DNA from: Exilibacterium sp.
Lineage (GTDB): Bacteria > Pseudomonadota > Gammaproteobacteria > Pseudomonadales > Cellvibrionaceae
Length of the DNA: 64,000 bases
Assembly: GCA_028280195.1 (NCBI GenBank)
Contig: JANQMH010000056.1
Span: 1-64,000, forward strand
Reading direction: 5' to 3'
Every line of letters begins with the position of its first letter. The first letter of the stretch is position 1. The translations under genes and the position numbers were made by a program. The notes beneath the pieces are model-generated. The model searched no databases. It was given only the letters and a program-made list of their open reading frames with translations, and was not told the origin of the DNA. Shown here piece by piece: positions 60,913-64,000 of this stretch.

Positions 60913-61833
60913 CTATTCGCCTTCCAGCTTTTCCTCCACATCCATGATTTCATCCCTCGCCCAGAGTAGGAATTCCTCAATCATCCGGCGGCGCGGGGCG
61001 TCGGGCGGATAAACGACATAAAAGGACAGGCCCGGAATGCTCACATTGCCGATCTGCACCAGGCGGCCTTCTACAATCTCCTGCTTGATCAGTATATCGC
61101 TCACCAGCGCAATGCCATGTCCGGCCAGTGCCGATTCAATCGCATGGCTTTCCTCGCTGAGTCTATATGCCTTCGTGACATCGACGCCGCCAACATCCAC
61201 CCCGCTGGTTTCCAGTGCGGTCAAGTATTTTTTCCAGCCGGGAGCATCTAGGGTTGGATTCTTCCACTGATACTGGATGAGCTGTTTTTGCGCCCAGGGT
61301 ATGCCTTTGCACTTCTCGGCATAATCCGGGCTTGCAACCGGAATATAACGATCTGTTGCCAATAGCTGCGCCTCATAGTCTTCTGGCGGCTGTGTGGTGT
61401 AGCGCACGGCGCATTCAATATCGCCATCGCGCAGATTGGCTACAGATTCCGTAGCCCGGATATCGAGATCAAATTGCGTTTGTTCTTCCAGCACGACCAT
61501 GCGCGGTAACAACCAGCGGCTGGCAAATGCGGCTGTCACGGAGATCACCAGAGGGTGCATGCCGGTATCTTCGTTTAGGGCATCCATTGCAGCAGCAATT
61601 TGATTCAGGCTGGTTTTCAGCACCGGATAGAGCCGTTCACCTGCACTTGTTAACGAAATCGGGCGCGGGAAACGACGAAACAAGGGCTGCCCGACCAGTT
61701 CCTCCAGCTGCTTGATTTGATGACTCACGGCTGTCGGTGTGACGTTCAATTCTTCGGCTGCCCTGGCAAAACTGCGATGATGCGCCGCAGCTTCAAAAAT
61801 ACGCAGCGCGTGTAAGGGGATATGCTTTCTCAT
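60913..61833 (-). CDS. GcvA-like LysR-family transcriptional regulator
   Basis: 306 residues. The N terminus IPLHALRIFEAAAHHRSFARAAEEL with TPTAVSHQIKQLE is the GcvA subgroup helix-turn-helix, and the effector domain follows from about residue 90. It converges with the azoR-VOC remnant. GcvA-like proteins control many catabolic genes; the target here is not clear because the neighbouring gene is broken. AT-richer than the left part of the window. Confidence 0.9.
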   Translation of the reverse strand: MRKHIPLHALRIFEAAAHHRSFARAAEELNVTPTAVSHQIKQLEELVGQPLFRRFPRPISLTSAGERLYPVLKTSLNQIAAAMDALNEDTGMHPLVISVTAAFASRWLLPRMVVLEEQTQFDLDIRATESVANLRDGDIECAVRYTTQPPEDYEAQLLATDRYIPVASPDYAEKCKGIPWAQKQLIQYQWKNPTLDAPGWKKYLTALETSGVDVGGVDVTKAYRLSEESHAIESALAGHGIALVSDILIKQEIVEGRLVQIGNVSIPGLSFYVVYPPDAPRRRMIEEFLLWARDEIMDVEEKLEGE

Positions 61834-62261
61834 ACGTCTCCAGGGCTTATACTTTTTCTGTGTCTTTTTTTTTAGCAGAATGAAATTAGTTCGTGTGTAA
61901 ACTGAAAAACCTACTTCTACAGTGCTCTGTAAACGCCTGCACTTTTGTGACAGCTAAATAACACAACACTTTTAAGACAAATCGTGGCATTTCGACAATC
62001 ATTCTCTCTCTCTCGATTTTACGCCCTGCGGCTGGTTTCGGGCAAGAACCGTCATTTATCCCTATGCTTGGCACTTTGTTGAAGCACTGATTCGCCAAGG
62101 CCAGAGTTGTACAGTGCCACCAGAGCAGTTTGTGAAAGATGCTCTTTAACAAGGGCGGCTACAGAAAGGGGTTTTCCAACAAGAGGGTATGGTAGGCTGC
62201 CTCATTTATTCCAGGGTACGCCCCGGTCATATGTTAAGGCTTGCCTACGAACCGCCACAAC
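61834..62261. promoter_or_regulatory. AT-rich region with an rRNA-type boxA
   Basis: No gene is supported. TGCTCTTTAACAA at 62140-62152 matches the boxA antitermination element that precedes 16S rRNA in gammaproteobacteria, but no rRNA or tRNA follows within the window. It may mark an insertion site or a captured leader. Confidence 0.5.
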
Positions 62262-62480
62262 ATGCCATCTCGGTTGCATACCATTGAGGTCGCTCAGCTT
62301 AGAAGAGAGTGTACACAGCTACAGGGTGAACTGGATCGCTTGATGGATCTCCGGCTTGGTGGGGAATTGCGCAAAGAAGATTTTGAATTCAAGAAGCACT
62401 CGTTGAAGGAACGACAGTATGAGTTGGCTCAAATGATCCTAGTATTGACTTATCAGGGGACCAAAAACATATCTAGTTAA
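62262..62480 (+). pseudogene. Fragment resembling the coiled-coil end of a serine recombinase
   Basis: The stretch QLRRECTQLQGELDRLMDLRLGGELRKEDFEFKKHSLKERQYEL (read in pieces: GELDRLMDLRLGG, ELRKEDFEFKKHSLKERQYE) resembles the helical segment after the zinc-ribbon domain of large serine recombinases. Only about 70 codons are open, so it is a remnant or a stand-alone small coiled-coil protein. No ribosome site is evident. Confidence 0.4.
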
Positions 62481-62688
62481 AAGGGGACTGGGTTTTTGAC
62501 CCTATTATGCCCTGGCCAACTTTTTGAGGCACCGGCATGGCAGCTTGCTGGTATTGCCAATAAGAATTTCTGCAGTCACTGATATCGATGCTTACCTCTA
62601 CACCTAACGGCACCTCTGCGACACTCTGGAAGGGAGAGTAAACCGCCATCCATCCATAGTTGTGAGACTGCACTTGCCCTGGTGGTAG

Positions 62689-62988
62689 TTAGTTAAATAG
62701 CCAGCCTAGAATGCCTTGTTTAGCTTTCTTTGCACCAGCCTTTGTACAAAGCCTGCGAAATCCTCTTTCGGTGGTACCCGCTTGTTTAGCCATCGACTTT
62801 ATGAGTTCGCTGCTGTATGGGGCATTGTGTTCATCCAGCGTCACTTTGTATCTGTGAGGCTTGCCATTGACGTTGGTGTCTTTTACCCACTGTGTGTGTG
62901 AGGTTGCTTTGTTTGGGCGCTGAGAAAACCCCAGCGCTTTTAGCCCTCGAACAACGTCAGCATGTTTAATCGGTGGCTTTTTGGCCAT
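62689..62988 (-). CDS. HicA-family toxin (mRNA interferase-like)
   Basis: 99 residues. The N terminus (KHADVVRGLKALGFSQRPNKATSHTQW) has the HicA dsRBD-like pattern with the His of the conserved GSH-type position, and KVTLDEHNAPYSSELIKSM continues it. The C terminus (about 30 residues) is longer than in minimal HicA. It begins directly after the stop of the upstream HicB-like gene, without overlap, so the two form an antitoxin-toxin pair. Confidence 0.7.
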   Translation of the reverse strand: MAKKPPIKHADVVRGLKALGFSQRPNKATSHTQWVKDTNVNGKPHRYKVTLDEHNAPYSSELIKSMAKQAGTTERGFRRLCTKAGAKKAKQGILGWLFN

Positions 62989-63324
62989 TTAGCAACGAGC
63001 TGGCTGCATTGGCATGGGCGGGGAATAGAGCTTAGTTTTGTCTTGATTATTGAAACGACTAAGTATATCGTAAAAATGGTACTTTGCTCGCAGGCTAAGG
63101 GGAGCTTTCCGAGTTAGCAGTGGGGCAGCGAACTCCCTATCTTCGCCCATCAATGCTTCAATAATATACTCTTCAATTTGGGCGTCCATCTTCTCCTTGA
63201 CTTCTTGCATGCTACTCCCCTGTGTCGCCAAAGATAGGTCAATGCAAACACAGACCCACTGGTCGCCTTTTTGCTCAGCATAGCACCTGGCTATAAGTTC
63301 TGCTGGTCGCATGGCTCGATCCAT
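62989..63324 (-). CDS. HicB-like antitoxin (DUF1902-type)
   Basis: 111 residues. The N-terminal part WVCVCIDLSLATQGSSMQEVKEKMDAQIEEYI is a partial RNase-H-like HicB fold of the DUF1902 type. The C-terminal part has no clear DNA-binding motif. The start may be ATG 63324 or 63312. The order antitoxin then toxin is opposite to classic hicAB, but occurs in this subfamily. Confidence 0.62.
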   Translation of the reverse strand: MDRAMRPAELIARCYAEQKGDQWVCVCIDLSLATQGSSMQEVKEKMDAQIEEYIIEALMGEDREFAAPLLTRKAPLSLRAKYHFYDILSRFNNQDKTKLYSPPMPMQPARC

Positions 63325-63588
63325 CTCACTATTGATACGGTTACGTATTAGCCAATAATAGAGACAGGTTGCACCCCATGCAACACACGTTGTAGCCGGC
63401 TTTTTAACTCCTTGATTATTAAAGAATATTTTTTAAGTCTAGCGTAAAAACAGCCACCAGGAATAGATTGTAGGCACGATTTACCGATGTGCGAGTCACG
63501 GTGCTTCTCTGATAAATAAAAACTATTTTTCGAATATCCTAGTCTATAATACTGTATGTATAACCAGATGAGATGATTGGTGGAGCCA

Positions 63589-63949
63589 TCAGATAAATGA
63601 GCTATTAAGGAAGGAGATGGGCAGAAGCCTATTCTTCAGGAAGTAGCCGGCTTCCAGTACAACATTCTGCCGGGCTCGCGGTTTAAGGTTATCTGAATCA
63701 CTCTTAGCAGTGCCGAAATCATTGAGAGTTAATAAAATAAATGGCGAATCCTGCGCGGTTAGCGTGGTGTTCAAACTTTTCAATAACCGTATTCTCACCG
63801 TTGGCTTGTTCGTGGAGAATAATCGGCGTTAAGCCTAGTTGTGTGATAAAACGTGCAATGGTTTGCTTGGCTTCATTGTCATGGCCATTAACTATAAAAA
63901 CCTCAGAATCCAATTCTTGGTTGCTTTGCGCCTGTTGCGGCGATTTCAT
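63589..63949 (-). pseudogene. Frameshifted TIR-like nucleotide-binding protein
   Basis: From 63949 the frame reads SEVFIVNGHDNEAKQTIARF and LGLTPIILHEQANGENTVIEKFE, the N-terminal TIR-like fold (PF10137-type) of proteins linked to phage defence. At about 63731-63741, within a T-rich run, the similarity jumps frame and continues ILLTLNDFG and LKPRARQNVVLEAGYF, then stops early. A one-base indel plus C-terminal loss has inactivated it. The rest of the 63325-63588 spacer holds nothing identified. Confidence 0.72.
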
Positions 63950-64000
63950 TGTAGATTAAGGAATCAATTCTGACCGATCGTAAATAGATTCCCGTTTAGT

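Noticed and set aside
62140..62300. rRNA operon start suggested by boxA
   Set aside because: No 16S or tRNA sequence follows; the next open frame is a small coiled-coil fragment.
62473..62673. 66-codon minus-strand frame downstream of HicA
   Set aside because: No ribosome site or family resemblance; left unassigned.

Overview
The window is 64 kb of dense bacterial chromosome that is GC-rich over most of its length, with short intergenic gaps and frequent 4-8 nt stop/start overlaps. Gene content (TonB-dependent receptor, Ni-superoxide dismutase, a Fur-type operator, dgcN/dgcA D-glutamate genes, tdh-kbl, glutathione-dependent formaldehyde oxidation) fits a marine gammaproteobacterium, perhaps of the Cellvibrionales/Spongiibacteraceae type. 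The lineage is an inference from gene content only. The right end (about 61.8-64 kb) is visibly AT-richer and carries broken genes and a toxin-antitoxin pair, so it looks like acquired accessory DNA.

Layout. 0.2-5 kb: a DUF1272 zinc-ribbon protein, a secreted S8 protease with two poly-aspartate tracts, and a small lipoprotein. 5-14 kb: glycerol dehydrogenase behind an FNR-type box, then a catabolic set that can take threonine to pyruvate (tdh, kbl, glyA, sdaA) with XRE-cupin and LysR regulators, then a CbiM-like membrane protein. 14-20 kb: a TonB-receptor remnant, a serine hydrolase, fghA-frmA formaldehyde detoxification, a LysR regulator and a COG0523 GTPase separated by a 42-bp perfect palindrome. 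20-25 kb: an XRE-like regulator divergent from dgcN-dgcA, then a lipoprotein/beta-barrel pair. 25-34.6 kb: a TetR-RND-adaptor efflux operon, an aminotransferase plus a DAACS symporter, and an aldehyde dehydrogenase. 34.8-42.3 kb: a TonB receptor, a MarR regulator, an LLM flavin oxidoreductase followed by two overlapping membrane-protein genes that share a repeated His-x-His module, and an MFS exporter. 42.5-45.1 kb: a nickel superoxide dismutase operon (TPR-like protein, His-rich small protein, sodN, sodX) divergent from a methyltransferase around a 41-bp palindromic Fur box. 45.4-52 kb: a lyase-like secreted-type protein and a group 3b-like [NiFe] hydrogenase operon with fused beta-gamma subunits. 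52-54 kb: an HD-GYP phosphodiesterase and a small membrane protein. 54.5-61.8 kb: a SoxR-controlled MFS pump, then LysR, WrbA, an outer-membrane protein, a chimeric GST pseudogene, azoreductase, a truncated VOC gene and a GcvA-like LysR, together looking like a quinone/electrophile-response cassette with recombination scars. 61.8-64 kb: an orphan boxA, a recombinase-like fragment, HicB-HicA, and a frameshifted TIR-like gene.

The most unusual window-wide signal is the repeated presence of short degenerate tandem repeats (10-17 bp units) in intergenic spacers. In two places they copy the translation-start region of the following gene. The best candidates for undescribed biology are the His-x-His membrane-protein pair at 39.3-40.9 kb, the two uncharacterised proteins in the Ni-SOD operon, the poly-aspartate protease, and the intergenic repeat phenomenon.
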